From positions 5,302,767 to 5,366,766 of the forward strand of contig NC_040029.1 in the NCBI RefSeq assembly GCF_000972845.2: 64,000 bases of DNA, in the 5' to 3' direction. Shown piece by piece: positions 1-13,900 of the stretch. Position numbers and translations under genes: made by a program. Every line of letters begins with the position of its first letter. The stretch's first letter is position 1. This stretch comes from Larimichthys crocea. Taxonomy: Eukaryota > Chordata > Actinopteri > Sciaenidae. Under the pieces are notes generated by a model. It did no database searches and had not been told where the DNA came from. It was given only the letters and a program-made list of their open reading frames with translations.

Positions 1-232
1 GTATCCCTCGAAAATTCTGTTCACATAGGGCGATTCTACAGTACACGATTTACATCCAATGGCAGGGTTCGCTTGCAGTGTAGAAAGCAGTGTGCAATTT
101 TATGTAATGAGGCAGGAAGTATACTGAGTGTCATGCCATACAGAAAGAAGTGGTAATAGCCAGGATGTGCACATCAACGTCGGCTGTGAATGTTGACAGG
201 TGCAGGTGTTTTGAGGTATGTTGTATTGTGTT

Positions 233-249
233 GTGTTTGATGCCTTTTT
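233..249. repeat. Left copy of 17-bp target-site duplication
   Basis: GTGTTTGATGCCTTTTT, identical to 666-682. It abuts the poly(A) end (poly-T on this strand) of the inserted element. Confidence 0.85.
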
Positions 250-665
250 TTTTTTTTAAACATGTCTTTATTGGTTTTTGAGTTACAACATCTCGAACAT
301 CCCAAACAATTGGCAGCACAGAAAACAATAGCACAGACTTAAACAATACTGAAAAGGACAATGACAAATAAACACTAAAATAAATACAGACATGAAAATA
401 TAAACAACAAAAATAAATAAATAAAAATAAATAATGAATAACAAATATATAAACCTTACTAATCTGTCATCAAGTTACTGTGCACTGAGTGTTAGGCCTT
501 ACTAATCTGTCATCAAGTTACTGTGCACTGAGTGTTAGGTCACAATGTCCATTCCCAACATCAGATTAGATATTTTCCTTATTTTATTCTTCCACTGCCT
601 CTTCTATATCTCCATTCTTCAACAGTTCCAGAAATAACTTCCAAATGTTATAAAATTCTGAAGCC
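250..665 (-). mobile_element. 5'-truncated non-LTR retrotransposon (LINE) 3' end
   Basis: The insert is flanked by a perfect 17-bp direct repeat GTGTTTGATGCCTTTTT (233-249 and 666-682), a target-site duplication. Read on the minus strand it begins with an open frame of about 26 codons (including FYNIWKLFLELLKNGDIEEA) ending in TAA, continues into an A/T-rich untranslated stretch, and ends with AATAAA (272-267) and a poly(A) run of about 13 (257-245). This is the outcome of target-primed reverse transcription of a LINE truncated deep in its 3' portion. The frame may be the C-terminus of an L1-type ORF2, but that family call is a guess. It lies antisense to the host gene, and the intact duplication implies a fairly young insertion. 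Confidence 0.8.
454..539. repeat. 43-bp unit repeated twice in tandem
   Basis: Two identical 43-bp units (454-496 and 497-539), each beginning CCTTACTAATCTGTC and ending GAGTGTTAGG, lie head to tail inside the LINE 3' untranslated region. Perfect identity suggests a recent duplication, or that this subfamily carries the duplicated unit in its consensus. Confidence 0.92.
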
Positions 666-682
666 GTGTTTGATGCCTTTTT
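666..682. repeat. Right copy of 17-bp target-site duplication
   Basis: GTGTTTGATGCCTTTTT, identical to 233-249; it abuts the truncated 5' end of the element. Confidence 0.85.
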
Positions 683-3600
683 AAAGGTGTGGATGTTGGG
701 GTGGTGGATAGGCACATTCAAGTCTGTACTCCGTGACAGAAAATGTTCTTTTCATCACAGTAAATTGTTGCAGTGGTGGACTCGCTTGTCCCTCCTAACT
801 AACACCAAATGTGTTTAGTTTCTGAACCTAACCAAGCTGTAGTTGCCATGTGAAACAAACCTTGGCAATGAACACTCTGAACAACAGCATGGCAACCACA
901 TCGGTGTTCTCTTTGATGTCTGTGGGTTGCATTGTGGAAGAATGTTAACTCTGGCCAACAACCAAACCACTTGGGCATCTGTTATGTGGTGTTTTTTTTT
1001 TTTTCTCCCTTATGCATGGACATTTTCATCATGGGCGATTAGCATACCTCTTTAGAAAGGAAACGGGAACTGTTTCATCACCACACCTTACTCTGAATTT
1101 GCCAATTTAATTTTGCCCGCGAATGCTCATGGATGCAGAAAATGGCAACGAAATTGGCAGGTGCGCTTCGTTAGCCCGTCATTGTTTCCGACCTCATGAC
1201 ACACGGCTTGTGCTGCTCTTTGTGATTAAATCAGCCTGTATATAGAAACCTGAACCCAGAACTGTACTGAGTGGATATTTACCAAAACCTCTTTGCCTGG
1301 GAGACGAGGTCTTTGTGGAGCAGGTGAAACCCAGCAACAGATGTGATGCTGGTTTGAGCAGATGGTGCAAAAATGCAAAAAAAAAAAAAAAGGTCAGGTG
1401 GTCTGGTGTCTGTGCTGCACATTGATTGGGCTTTTTTTATTTTTAAGAAGGAAGACAGAATCCCTGACAATAATCCCTCTGCATGAAAGTGGGATCAAGA
1501 GCTTATAAGCCCTAATTCCGAACAGTGGGCAACTATTTGACACATTTCTCCTGATTTGACGGGTATAATGATGCTTTTGATGAATATCCTTTACTCAGAC
1601 AGCTTCACCACCTCAACCATAGTTTCTTCCCGCTTTAAGTCCTTCACTCACAAAAAAGTTTGCCGTTATCCCAGCTGATCTGGCTTCCCCAAACCGGTCG
1701 TCACCTTTGCAGCCGGGCTGCTGTCATACATCTTGTCAAATATCTGTCAATTAACACAGTGTGCTTACAAACGCTCCTCTGACACCCCGTACATCTGGGA
1801 TTGCTAATTAAGATGACGTGTTACATAATTAATGCCTTCGCTCGACTAATTAGCGCTCACTTAGTGCCTTAGCTTTGGAGATGTGAAAATCTGTGCTAAA
1901 CTAGTGTTAATGCACTTCCACAGCACGGTGGTAGAGTACGGAGGAGTGGATGAAAGTGAGTAATGTGGGAAATGTAAATTCCTCATCAGTTTAGGATTTT
2001 TGAAAAGTCCAAAATGTTTTTTTTTTTTTCGACTTTGTCTGTACTTACTGCTGTTGGGTTGATTTTGATTTATAGCTCCTGTCAAGACTCACGAGTACAT
2101 GCGTCTGTAGCCTTGAAGATATTCTCCCGCTTCTTCCTGCCTCCCCTATCTCTCTGACAGTTTGTAGAAATGCCCCATCAAGGACACTTCAGCCATGTGT
2201 CAATCCGCCGATTCTGCCAGAGAGATAAGGCGGCGGGAAGGGACAGTGGACGGGACTCCTGCATAATTTATAACGAGCAAAAATCAATTTTGTGGCATAA
2301 ATTACTCTGATGTTAATTAGTTGTAGATTGATCTAGGTGCATTCTAAATGACTTCAGGGAGAGAGTCACTGTAGGACTAAATTGTTCAGCTGGTGACAAT
2401 TTCACATGATGCTATGGTGGAAAATTAGGCTTGTTTCCTGATGTGCAATGTGACCAGAATTGTCCCAATGAATCAAATGCTGGGAACATATATAATTATT
2501 TTCAGTCCCTCTACTGGTGAGACGGAGAACTTGTAGAGAAAAATGGAAGCTTGTGTTATTCGAGTAATCCCCTTGCTCCCGTCACACGCTGACACACACC
2601 CTCAGTACTGCACACACACACACGCCACCACACAAACCCTCGGTCTGGGAGATTGCTTACCAGCGCTTAGTTCAGTGGCGATGCCCAGTTGGGCCTTGAT
2701 GTAATGGAAATTGATTGCACTGCTCCCAGGCTACACTGTCATGACAAGTTATTTTAATGGCACTAAAGCAGGCTTATGTTGAAGTTTAAAAGCAGGGGGG
2801 CGGGGGCATAGCTGTGACTCGCGGGGGGTATTTGCAGCATTGCAAGGCTTTTTATTTATTTATGAGATAGCACAGTGTTTCTCTGTGAGGGGAAAAAAAA
2901 ATAGTTCCCAATGAGAGATTGAGAAGAAAATTATGGCGGTGGACGGGTGATTGGGGTGACAGTTCAGAGCCGTTTTCCTGCCAGCGTGAGAGTTACCACC
3001 TCAGACGTGGTTGCAGCGGTGGAAATGAGTCACAAAAGTTATAATTAAAGAATGATTTGTGGTTTTCTCTGTACATTTAGGTGTCAGTGCTATGACAGTA
3101 CAGTATCGTACATACGAGCCATATACTGTATACAGCCATTTATCCTAGCAGTAACCTGCCAAGCATGGAAGAAGGAAATTTTCAGCCCGAGATGAAATCT
3201 GTTGTTTATTGGCCTCACACAGGTAATGGCTGCAGCATGAGAACTGCGACAGACGGATCTTTCCAGGTTCTCTTCGCCTCCAGGTTTTCTTTCCTTCCTC
3301 ATCTAGACTTTGAAAAACAATAATAATAATAAAGGCAAGAGGCTTTAGCCCGCTGCCATTTCTCCAGCGACGTTTGCTCCGCAGGTGAGGTCATTTCCTG
3401 TCAACATGTTGCACGCAGGTAACTAGCAGAGTAGCTGTGGCTTGCTGACGTGTGCATTTGTATAGTTGGAGGAGAGTTGGCTGTTCTTTGCCATGGGCAA
3501 ACTTCTGCAGAAGCTGTTTACTCTCAGTCTGCCATCCTGTCTCCTCTTCTGTTTTTGGTTTTTCCTGCAGCTTTTTCTCCTTCCCACTCTGTTTAGCTGC

Positions 3601-3703
3601 TACATAATAAACAAAATGATTTATACTATAAGCAAAAGGCATACAGGACTTGCGATGAGTACTTAAGTGCCTCATAACACAATCAGTTCCTAATTTATTT
3701 TAA
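683..3703. other. Intronic DNA, no gene; TAATTA-rich patch
   Basis: No exon or RNA gene is recognisable. The stretch holds short T and A runs (about 990-1003, A15 at 1377-1391, 2018-2029), a short CA-rich patch near 2610 and, at 1804-1853, three homeodomain-type TAATTA cores next to a CRE-like TGACGTG. The 94-codon antisense frame near 3391-3675 has no recognisable similarity. Confidence 0.6.
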
Positions 3704-3737
3704 AGTTTAATGGCATTTTGAGTTTAATGGCATTTCA
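3704..3737. repeat. 17-bp tandem duplication
   Basis: AGTTTAATGGCATTTTG is followed directly by AGTTTAATGGCATTTCA (15 of 17 identical). A small local duplication in intronic DNA. Confidence 0.85.
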
Positions 3738-4385
3738 GATTGCGATGTCTCTGTAATAAATTACAATGGCTCTTTGCATGAGCACTTCAAGTAATGTGTT
3801 TCCCTCATGTTTTGTCCGCCGGCCAATTAAGGCGCTCTGTGTGACAGTCTGGCCAAATCAAAAGGTCCCTGCACTCCTCGACAGCTAAAGCAGCCAATTA
3901 AAACCCAGCACCTGGGCTGAAACAGCCGTCACCGCCCACCACGAGTGATCATTACCGCATATGTGGGCTGGACGGAATGCGCGGGTGGCGTATTGATTGA
4001 AAGTGTGAAAACTGATCTCGCGCTTTGGCCCGAAGGAGCGAGGCTGTCGTGGATAACGGTGATGTAGGTATCAAGTTGGGTTTTGAGCAAAAAACGCAAA
4101 CACACATACACGCCCACCGTGCTGATTGACCACGTCGGTGTCACTGTCCACCGTGTGCAGCGGTCTGCCTCATCACACGGGTCAGCAGAGCCGAGACCTC
4201 GCTCACGTACTGCTTGATCATCTGAACGAGTCCGGAAATTAACTTTGATGTGGAATGTCTGTGGGCGAGCGGCTCGGGTTCGTGAGGGGGGGGAAAGAGG
4301 TGGCTGGTCAGCTGGGTCTGTGGGCGAAATGTGTTTGCCACATGCAGAGATATGAAAGAGAGCATGAGAGAGGAGGAGTGTGTGT

Positions 4386-4417
4386 GAGAGAGAGAGAGAG
4401 AGAGATAGAGAGAGAGA
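4386..4417. repeat. (GA)n microsatellite
   Basis: Purine dinucleotide run with one interruption (GATAGA). It produces spurious open frames on both strands. Confidence 0.95.
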
Positions 4418-4772
4418 AGCCACCCCCATATACTCAATGAGGAGTCACTCGTCTACTTCAAATATGCTCAATTCATATTCAAGTCACGTGGAGTTGTGGG
4501 CTTATAGAGCTGGTTTTAATACATCTCAGCTCCCTCTGTGACAGATCTGGAGCATGTCTAAATTAGATAGTAATTTCACTGAACTGTCTCTTACAATATA
4601 TACAGGGGCAGACCTATCATTAGCACTAAGTGCCCCCCTCAGTGACATCAGAAAGCTGTTTTTGGCCTCCTGGTTTTCTCTTGTGTTTTCTCATACTCCA
4701 AAAACAGAACGATTTGTCAGTGCCTTACAAAAGCTAGTTACGTGAGCTCTTTCGAGTCTGACACTTCCCTGG

Positions 4773-4975
4773 TTAAAGCTGCACTAGTCCGTTTTCTTTT
4801 ATGCTAGAAGTTTATTTAATGAAGATGTGTATCTCTGTGGGGTTCTTTAGCCTCTTTTAGCTCATTGTTTTGGTTGCATGGCCCACAAATTCAGTGCTCA
4901 AAACCTTGTTTCCAGCAGCTGGCAGCTGTTTTCAGTGTTTTGTTGATAACCTGTTCTACTGCCCCAACAACAAAA
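4773..4975 (+). repeat. Probable dispersed fish repeat (TTAAAGCTGCACTA end)
   Basis: The stretch starts TTAAAGCTGCACTAGTCC, a start I remember from interspersed repeats scattered through percomorph genomes, and continues with a typical body (ctcttttagctcattg). The right boundary is only an estimate, set before the A-rich run near 4971. Similar ends occur at 35649-35660 (reverse) and 40663-40679. The family was not searched. Confidence 0.35.
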
Positions 4976-7900
4976 AAAGATTATCTATAATAATAAATAT
5001 TATTATGACATTATGGTAAAGAATATTTTAAAAAAAAGATTTAATTTTCTAACAATAGGAAATAGATGTAATAAAAAGTAAAGACCTTATCAGTAAAACA
5101 CAGATTTTCTTTTGTCCCCAAACATGAATGCGGTGGTGTGCTGTACTAATTAGCCTGCAGTGGTTGCTGCATAATTCGACTTAAAAGCATGTTTGCTGCA
5201 CAGTCCTTGTATGCATTTCCCTCAGAGACCATGTATGGGCAAGAAAATACAGAAAAAGAAATCTATTTATGTGCTCAGCATCCTCATCTATTATATGTGT
5301 GCAAATGCTCCAGACATTTATCTTTCAGCTGCCACGTAGCCTTAATTCCTTTTGTTTTTAAAATCTGCTTCAGCGCAACAGTGTTCAGAGTTCAAAATAA
5401 GAAAAACAATCGGAGCACTGCGCGGTATCAGGCCCGTTAATATCATCCCAATGGACTGATCTTGTATACATTCAAGAATTGAGATGTTTGCATTCATCAG
5501 CTGTCCAACTCTTAACGGACTGACTTTACCGTTGACTCTACAGTTTGCATAATTAAAGCCTTTTACTGCGTATGCTTCCAGTACATAATTTCCTCTACTG
5601 GGGTTTTCTAATTCAAACATAAAAAGTGGCCTTTACCTTGACCTTTTAAGATGTGAAACAACCATTTTATTTTTTAGTGTATCAAAATCTGGAGGTTCCA
5701 TGGAGACCTTCCTTGGGAAAATATCCTTTTTTAACACATTTAATGAAGAATTTTGATTCAGTTTTTCCAAAAAATGCAGAATCTGTGTTATCATGACCCG
5801 ACCGGTCAACTCCACTAAATGAAACAGAATGTTTCCCCTGTTCTGGCCTTGCTGAATGCTGTGGTAGAATAACAGTGTTGCTTTGTGAACAGAGAAATGT
5901 CACGCATATCTTGCTTGTAAAGAGTCGCACTCCTTTATTTTATTTTTTTTTTGCAGAACCTCTGTCTCAGTTTTCCGGAGGCTTACGTCTTACATGCACG
6001 TCTCTCCCTCCTGCCTTCATCTATGTATAGCACATCTGCCCTGAATGACTGTTTAAAAGGTGAAATCAATAAAGGTTCGCAGCTTTCACCTGGCTCATTC
6101 TAGTTCATGGAAAGAGCAGGCTGTCCTAACACTGTGCACACTCAGTGCTTTTACTCTGCCAGCTTAAATTAGTGTATTTTCTTGCCTTTGTGACAAAGCT
6201 CTGATTCTTTTCATCCATTTTCTTTTCAAAAACACAAAAGTCGGGGGACAAAAGAGGCGGCTGAGGCAATAAGATGCAAGTAAATGCAGCATCTCTCAGC
6301 TGAGCGCCGGTATAGTTTGGGCCCTCAGCTCCCTTGGGGAGAACAGATTCAGGGGGGGTTAGCACAAACCAGTGATGTAGGGCACCACAATGGCAAAGCT
6401 ACCCCTGCTGGCACACGGCACCACCCACTGACCTGTTTAAACAGCTGGAACGTTTGGCACTGCTTGCCTCCGGAGATTTGCAGGGCCACTGGCAAAGGGG
6501 GTTGAGAGGAAGGAAGAGGGGGAGGCGGTGGGGGAGGGGAGAAGAAAGGGGGGGATGGGAGGCATGGTGGCAGAGCTGGGAGAAGGGATTCATAGCTCAG
6601 CAATAGGGGACCACTGTGCAGAAATGGCACCAAGCAGGAATTAAACAGGGCACTGGCAACGAGCTGAGAAGGAGGAGGTTGGAATAAAGTTCAAGTCAGA
6701 TAGGGGGCTGGCTGGTTTCGGGGGGTCACTTTGGTTGGCGAGTGCAATGAATGGGTGATCAGGACAAATAATAAATAGATTGTTGAGAAGTTGCCATGTC
6801 AACTGTTTTGTTTTCATTAAGGAAAAGAGAGTCTGTGTTTCAGAGGGGTTTAGGGAGTGTGTTAGGGGCGGGGAGGTTACTGATTCACACAAGGGAGCAG
6901 TTAGTAGCTTGCGGCATGGGGTTTACCCAAAACTAAGCAGTCGCTGACAAGAGGTGGAGAGGGACAAGTGGGCTGGAGGGTGGAGGAGGCATCGGGGTGC
7001 TTGACAGACTTGAAATAAAGGCTGCATTTGCATGGCATGAGCATTATCTCACGTTCTCACGACACAGTCTCTCATGAGTGAGTTTTGTGTAGAAATGTGA
7101 GACACACCATCGTATAGATCCAGATTTTCCTCATGCAGCTACAATAGAGCTTAACCATCATCTTTAAATGTCAGGTTTTGGTGTCAGCTTGAATCAAAGG
7201 GGGCTAGGCTTCTTTGTAGAGCTGGCATTTTGCTCCGATATTCAACAATCCATACCATAGATTCAAGTAAGCAAACTTGAACGGGTGGTGTTTACCAAAG
7301 ACAGCATGAGTCCCAATGGATGGATGGGTGACCAAAACATCAAAAAAATGATGGACCATTCCCCTGCATACAACCAAAGCTTGCTCAAATGTAATTAGTC
7401 ACGTTTATTCGGACTGCAAACGTAAACCCAAACACTTCAGATGTCTAAAATATCGGTCCCATTCCTACAGATTCTGCATTCATATGCAAAAATCCATCAA
7501 TCGAGATTAATTCCAGCTGAAGTCAAGAAAGTAGTAAAGGTTGAGAAAATGTGTAGTCTAAATATTACTAACTCCATCATACAGTACAGCACAGTTTAAA
7601 AGACAGTATTCAATGTCACCTCCGGCAATAGACCCTACCCGGATCCAATAAGCCTGGGCGCGATTTGTACCCAGCTTGACTCAGGTCACTAGGAACCAAG
7701 TGGAGCCACGAAGACCTCTACACTGCAGCACACTGTGCACTGGCAGTGCCGGTCTGAGTAGGAGGTAGTTGTTATCTCACGGTCATAGCCTCTCCTTGTG
7801 ATGTCACTTGATCACAATCGTGCGCCCGTCGGGGTCACGGTGTCATTTCGAGCTTGCAATGATGATGCAAGAGAATGTCAATGACAGCCCAGGTTCATAT

Positions 7901-10900
7901 GTTGGTCCTGAGCCAGAGGGCTATATGGAAGGTCATATGTGTTTGTGTGTGTGTGTGTGTGTGTTTGTGATAAGAAAGGTTGAACTCGAGCAAGGGGTAC
8001 AAGGCTGAGATACAGATGAAAGAGAGTGTAAGAGAGGTGCTATATGCTATCTCTGCTGCCTCTATTAGTCATATTAAACAAGGTTGTTAGAATAGTATGT
8101 GAGGAGGGTCAGTGTGCAGCGTTTGAGGTTTGCTTAAATTGAGCTGCACAGTTACAGTATTAGTGTCGTATTTAAAGCTTGAATAATGAAGGTAATACTG
8201 TATCTGTCATTATACAATAGCTTCTGAGGGACCAGCAGGTTTTGGTTGCGTTTCAGTAGATGATGTCACCTCTGAGATGAAAGCCCCCTCACTGTTCGCC
8301 TGGCTAAGGATTTTTCTTTTTTGCTTATGTAACATCCATTTGAGAGCTTTTTATTATTAAAGACGATCATATCCTTGTTTATGGAAGTGCTTAAGCCCAC
8401 TGGTTTAATCTTTTTTTTTTTCCAAAGGTATGTTGGTAGGCAGCTTTGATGAATAATGCAGAGGACTTGTGCTATACTCAATACGCAGGATGTTTGAGCA
8501 CTGAGCCGAGTGCCAAAAAAACCCTGGCTAAAATCATCCCAGGCATCAGCAATCAAACCTCGCAGTGGTTAAAGTCAAATGCCAATATTTGATCAAACCG
8601 GTTTGTTGAACATTGTTCAAATCCAGTTTGGTTGTATTTGCTCAGAGAGGACCGCAGAGAAACAGAGACTGTTACAGACTGTCTTGTATTATGGAGGTAC
8701 AAACTATTATAGCAGTAATACGTATCTGCACTGAGTAGCTTTTATATCACCATAACAGTTAAGCATGCCCTGAAGCATAGTATGGATTTTGTACAGTGGT
8801 CACTAACACACAAGGAAGGGCTGGATAGATTGCTGTAATCAAAGTCTAAACTGTGCTGAGAGGGATATTGCACCAAGAAAACTTCCATTTTTTAAAGGGT
8901 GAACATGATTGGGACCCATTTGTCTTTGTGCATTGCACAGTATCCTGTAAATGTTCTAAAATTATTGGTTTTGTTGAAGGCTGACAACCAACTTTGAATT
9001 CAGGTCCCTCCTCTCACTGGGCCAACATGTTTTTCATCCATTAATGATGACAAGCCAATTACCTGTCAAAATATAAATCTGGTACTGGACATTTGGATAC
9101 AATTGGGGGACAAATACCACCGCAGTCTTAATTTCTCCTTAATGAAATAAATTGTTGTGATATTGCGACCAAGAACAACTGAGACTCAAACTTGTTGAAA
9201 AAAAAGTAAGAATACATGCTTATCTCTGTCAGATTCATGGGGTACCATGAACAAGGTACCCTGGACAAGTCTGTTATGATATATTTTTTTGTTATTGTTA
9301 TTGCAATAATACTAGTAGTATTAATAGTCTGGATGAAATGTTGGCTTGTTTACAACCTGTTGGGTGCTTCTGTTTCGAACCCTGTTGGACTTTGACACAC
9401 TGATTTCCCACAACAACTTATTTTAGCAACTTTTTACCATCATAACAGATACTAATGATGGCTGGAATTATATGGGAGCAACATGTTTTTGGGGGGGAAT
9501 TGCAATATTTGGTTTCAGGTGGTTTCAGACTGGCCCAGACATTCCAGCTCCACCATTATTTTACCACCTGTGGATGTTCTTTGTCCATGACTGTTTATTG
9601 CATTGAATTTAAAGACCACTGTCTATGCCACATGAAATTATTTTAAAAGCTCATAACAGCAGTGGTAGCAAGTTAAGCTGACACTTACTGATAATTGGCA
9701 CTCAGGTTGACATAAGTGGATTGTGTAAGCACCCTTTTCACATGTTATTTACCAACCCTCTTGTACAATCTAATAATACAGTATGAAATATATAAACTAT
9801 ACACACACAGCACGTCTTGTATAGCATGTAAGGGGGAAAATTACTGCACAATCTTGCATCGCAGGACTATCATTAAGCCAGGTTTAATGATAACAATTAG
9901 TGCAGTGGTCTTGATGAATCACCTGGCTGGTTGAAGCCAACTTTGCATTAGCAACAGCATGCACTCTGTGCCCCATAACTAATTTAACATGTGCTACATG
10001 CTACACACGTGGATACATTCCTGATATCACTTAATTATTCTCTGCACTGTTTTCTTTTCTGGGAAAAATAATTACTCTTCCTCGTCCAAAAAACATTAGT
10101 TTTCATTTAAATGATTTAACAATTTATTTATAGTTGTACTATTGTTAGTATGAAAGTGTAATTTATACTCTTTTATTTATATATATATATGTTAAATTTC
10201 TTTAACAGTGGGTCAAAGCAGGCAATAAACCTTGTACCAATTATTAAAAATAACAGTAACAAAGGCATTTTATAGGAATGCATAATTAAAAATGAGTTCA
10301 AAAGAGTATTAAGTATGAAAGTAGAACAATAGTGTAAATATCAATATTGCAAGCAACAGCAAGTGAATAAAATTTTAAAATAAAGCATTAAAATTGTCCA
10401 CATGTATTGACGTCGTATTGACATATTGGCATGTGGCGAATCAGTGGTTACAGCATCAAAGTACTAAATACTCTTTAAGTATTTTCCGCAGCTCTCGTTT
10501 TATGAAGTCACAAAACAAATACTGTGAATCGAACATAATGTGTTGTGATTTCTAACGGCGCAATTAACCATCATCGCCCACTCTCACTTTGATGGGCTGC
10601 GGATGAAAGGCAAACTCGAGGTGAAAGTTGTTAAGCGGTTTGATATATCTGGAATATGCCTTTGTGTTTCAAACTGGTCGTAACACGGACGGTTGGTTTA
10701 AAACTCGAGCTCGGCCAAGCTTGTATCTGTAATCAAAGTTTGAGTGTATGATTGCACTGATAATAACTTTATGAAGCACCATCCCTCTAAACAATCTCTA
10801 TTAGAGGGTTATAGGGATCCTCATTATATTGTCTGTGTGATGTGAACTTCCTGCAGCACAGGGTAACTAAAACGGTAGTCCTCACTACAGATGAGATAAG

Positions 10901-13900
10901 CAAGATGAGTGATCTGCCAAGCTAGACAAAGATATTTTAATTTGTCCTTGGGAAGCGTGCGAAAAATAAAAAAATCACTTTTTTGAGCTGGAGGAAGCAA
11001 CTTGTAAAAATCTTAATTAAAAGATTGTATCAGACATGGCTTTGCTTACGGAAAATAGGGAAATAATGGACTTAAAAGAGAAGTTTTTACAGATGGCGCC
11101 GAGAAATAATTCACTATGTTGCAGTAGCTGGAATGAGAGAGAACTTATTTGCCATGGGGAGAGAATTGGCATTTTTAATATCCACAGCAATGAAATCTCA
11201 ATATAGAAACTGTGAGGCGGGAAAGTGTCATTTGGCAAAACAACCTTTTTTTTTTTTTCCTCTGCTGTTTGTCTCTTTTTAGTCCTCATTATGGGAAAAA
11301 CAAAGCGCAATTAACGCAATCATGATTAATTACAGCACACAGCCTCGGTTTACACATCTGCCTAATTGCAACTTTCTTTCACTTTATTTCAAATGTTCAA
11401 GTAAGCAGAACTTGTCACATTAGATGTGTTTTTTCTCTCCTCCTCTTCTCTGCTTCTCTGGTGTGTTCCTGCCCAGGCAGGAATTGAAAAGTCTATTTTT
11501 TGCCACGTTTGTTTCTTCAACTTTTTCTCCAAACATTTTTTATTTTTTTAAAGCAAAATCCAGCTAAACAGCCCTTTGCTCAAACACTCCCACACACATT
11601 ACTCCCACCGTCCCCTCGACGGCAGCCAACTCCTCATATAGAACTGGAGACGGCCATTTTGGAGGATAACATGGGCAAAGCGGGAAGTGTAGCACTGCCA
11701 AAGGCAACCTGCCAAGCTGATTCCCACAGCGATATATACATAGTAATACCCCTATTGATTGCTCTGAATATATTTATTGAGGGGAACTGGAAAGCGGGCT
11801 GGGGGGAAAAATGGCGGAATTTATGACAGCCAGCGCTCAAGATTAATTCACTTTTTAATTACAGGCAAGTACATAGGTATTGCCTGTCGAGTAGTTAAAT
11901 TTAAAGCTAAGACAAACGGCGAGAAATGCTTGCTGAGAACGCAGTATATGGAAGAAAGTGTATGAATCAATAGTTCATTTTTCCTCAACTCTGCCTCATA
12001 GAAATTACCCGCGTCTGTATTTGGTTCTCCAGCATATTCATGCTCAATGGAAACTGGAGAGAGAGAACTGCTTTATGCGTGTGGTTTAACTCCATTATTC
12101 CTTCCCTTGCCTTGTATGAATTTGTCCTATAAGCTGTCAAGCTGACTACTCCATGCACCTAACCCCTCCATGAATTTTCTCTTACATCATTTTTTTAAAA
12201 CAATTTTAAACTTCATTTGCTTTTTTTGGTTGTTTTCATGCAGCAGGAATACAATTTCCCTGCAGAGGAAAAATCTCTCCAGAATGTTAATGCATTTCAT
12301 AGCAGAAACCTGCATGTTAACACCCATTTAGTGCTTATGAGGGACGATCATCTCCTCAAATTTTCACATCAGAGATTCTCTAAAGACGAGTTATTAGGGT
12401 AACATAGTAATGATGGGGGAATCACAGGAGTATTTTTGTAAATAGATTTCTCACAGTGTGTAATTTGGTTTGCAGCACTTGCTTTCACTTCCATCAACAG
12501 AAAGCTATAGAGTTAGAGTTCAACATCACGCCTGCCGCCTTCGTTCGCGAAGGCCAGTCAAAAGTCACATGTTCTCATGGTTGATGTCTGACGTTGTAAA
12601 CGACACTTCTCAACCAGGTTGCATGTAATCGTATATGATTTATGACCCTGCCTCAAACAACCAGTCACGTGCAACGTCATGCAAAAATAAAAGAAGAGCG
12701 TTCACCCTTATAAGATCAAAAGTGATGTTTTATTTCATTGTGCTTATGAAATCACATTCAGTATAAAACACAGTTAATGTCATGCCATTGAATAAAATTC
12801 AAAGCAAAACTTTGTTTAAAGACTTCCAGACCACAGTTCTTTAACCTCCTTTAACCAATCAGACTACTCCATGAGCTACTTTTTTTAATTGGCCAATTGG
12901 GAAGTTTTATGGTGGAGTTCTAGTAAGTCCAATCTATTCAGGGTCTAAATAATACATGCAAAATGGAGACTGTAAAATAATTTTCCCAACCACCTGACAC
13001 TTTATTTTGATTTCATACATTTATTCTTTGTTAGCTTCATAGACGCGTTTGCACTCTGTCATTTCTCTTGTAAATGTGGATGTTAATAAATTGTTTTCTT
13101 TAGCACCCCCAACCTGTTGAAAAAAACTGAAGACTATTGACTCTACTGTAGCTAATTTAATCTTTTCCATGCTCTACTTTAAAATGGTTGCTTAAGACAC
13201 AAGGTTAGTCGGTATAACAGGATGGCAATCAACAAAGAAGCTGTCAGCAAGCTGCATGTACACATACTAACCCAGTAACCCAGCCCACTCTCCTCCTTCA
13301 GCCTCCATCACGAAGCATATTTACACCCAAGCAATGAACACACACATACACACACACAGACACACGCTCCATGTCGTTTAAGAAGCAGAAATGATCATCT
13401 TTACACACTTAAGGGTCCCATCCCGCCTTTACTTTCCCTTCTCCGTATTATTTATTTCATTTCTCCCTGCTTCCTCTGAGCTTTTCTTACAGCGCCGCTT
13501 CTTTTCCAACACCATCTCCTTCCTCTCTGACTCATGCTCAACTCCTCCCCTCTGGGATATTTTAGGCCAGGCGGCTTGAAACATATCGCCCTGCCTCCTC
13601 CCCCACCTCCCACCCTCCTTATAGCCGAGTGAATAACACGTTTCTGAGGCGGGTGGCCCCCGCTGAGGAAACAGGTGAGTAATGAGCGCAGGCCTCTCTA
13701 ATTAACGAGCAACTCTTTCTCTGCCACGCGTGATTAGCCGCACATGATCCATGTGTGGACAGTTTTTGTTCAGCAGTGCAAATGTTTACAGTTGCTCGAG
13801 GTTCAAAAAGTATGCAACAGATTCAGAAAGACATCTCATTACAGCAGAGATCTCAGTGTACCATATGTGACCATTGTGAGTAATTATGTGGAGTGCCTTT

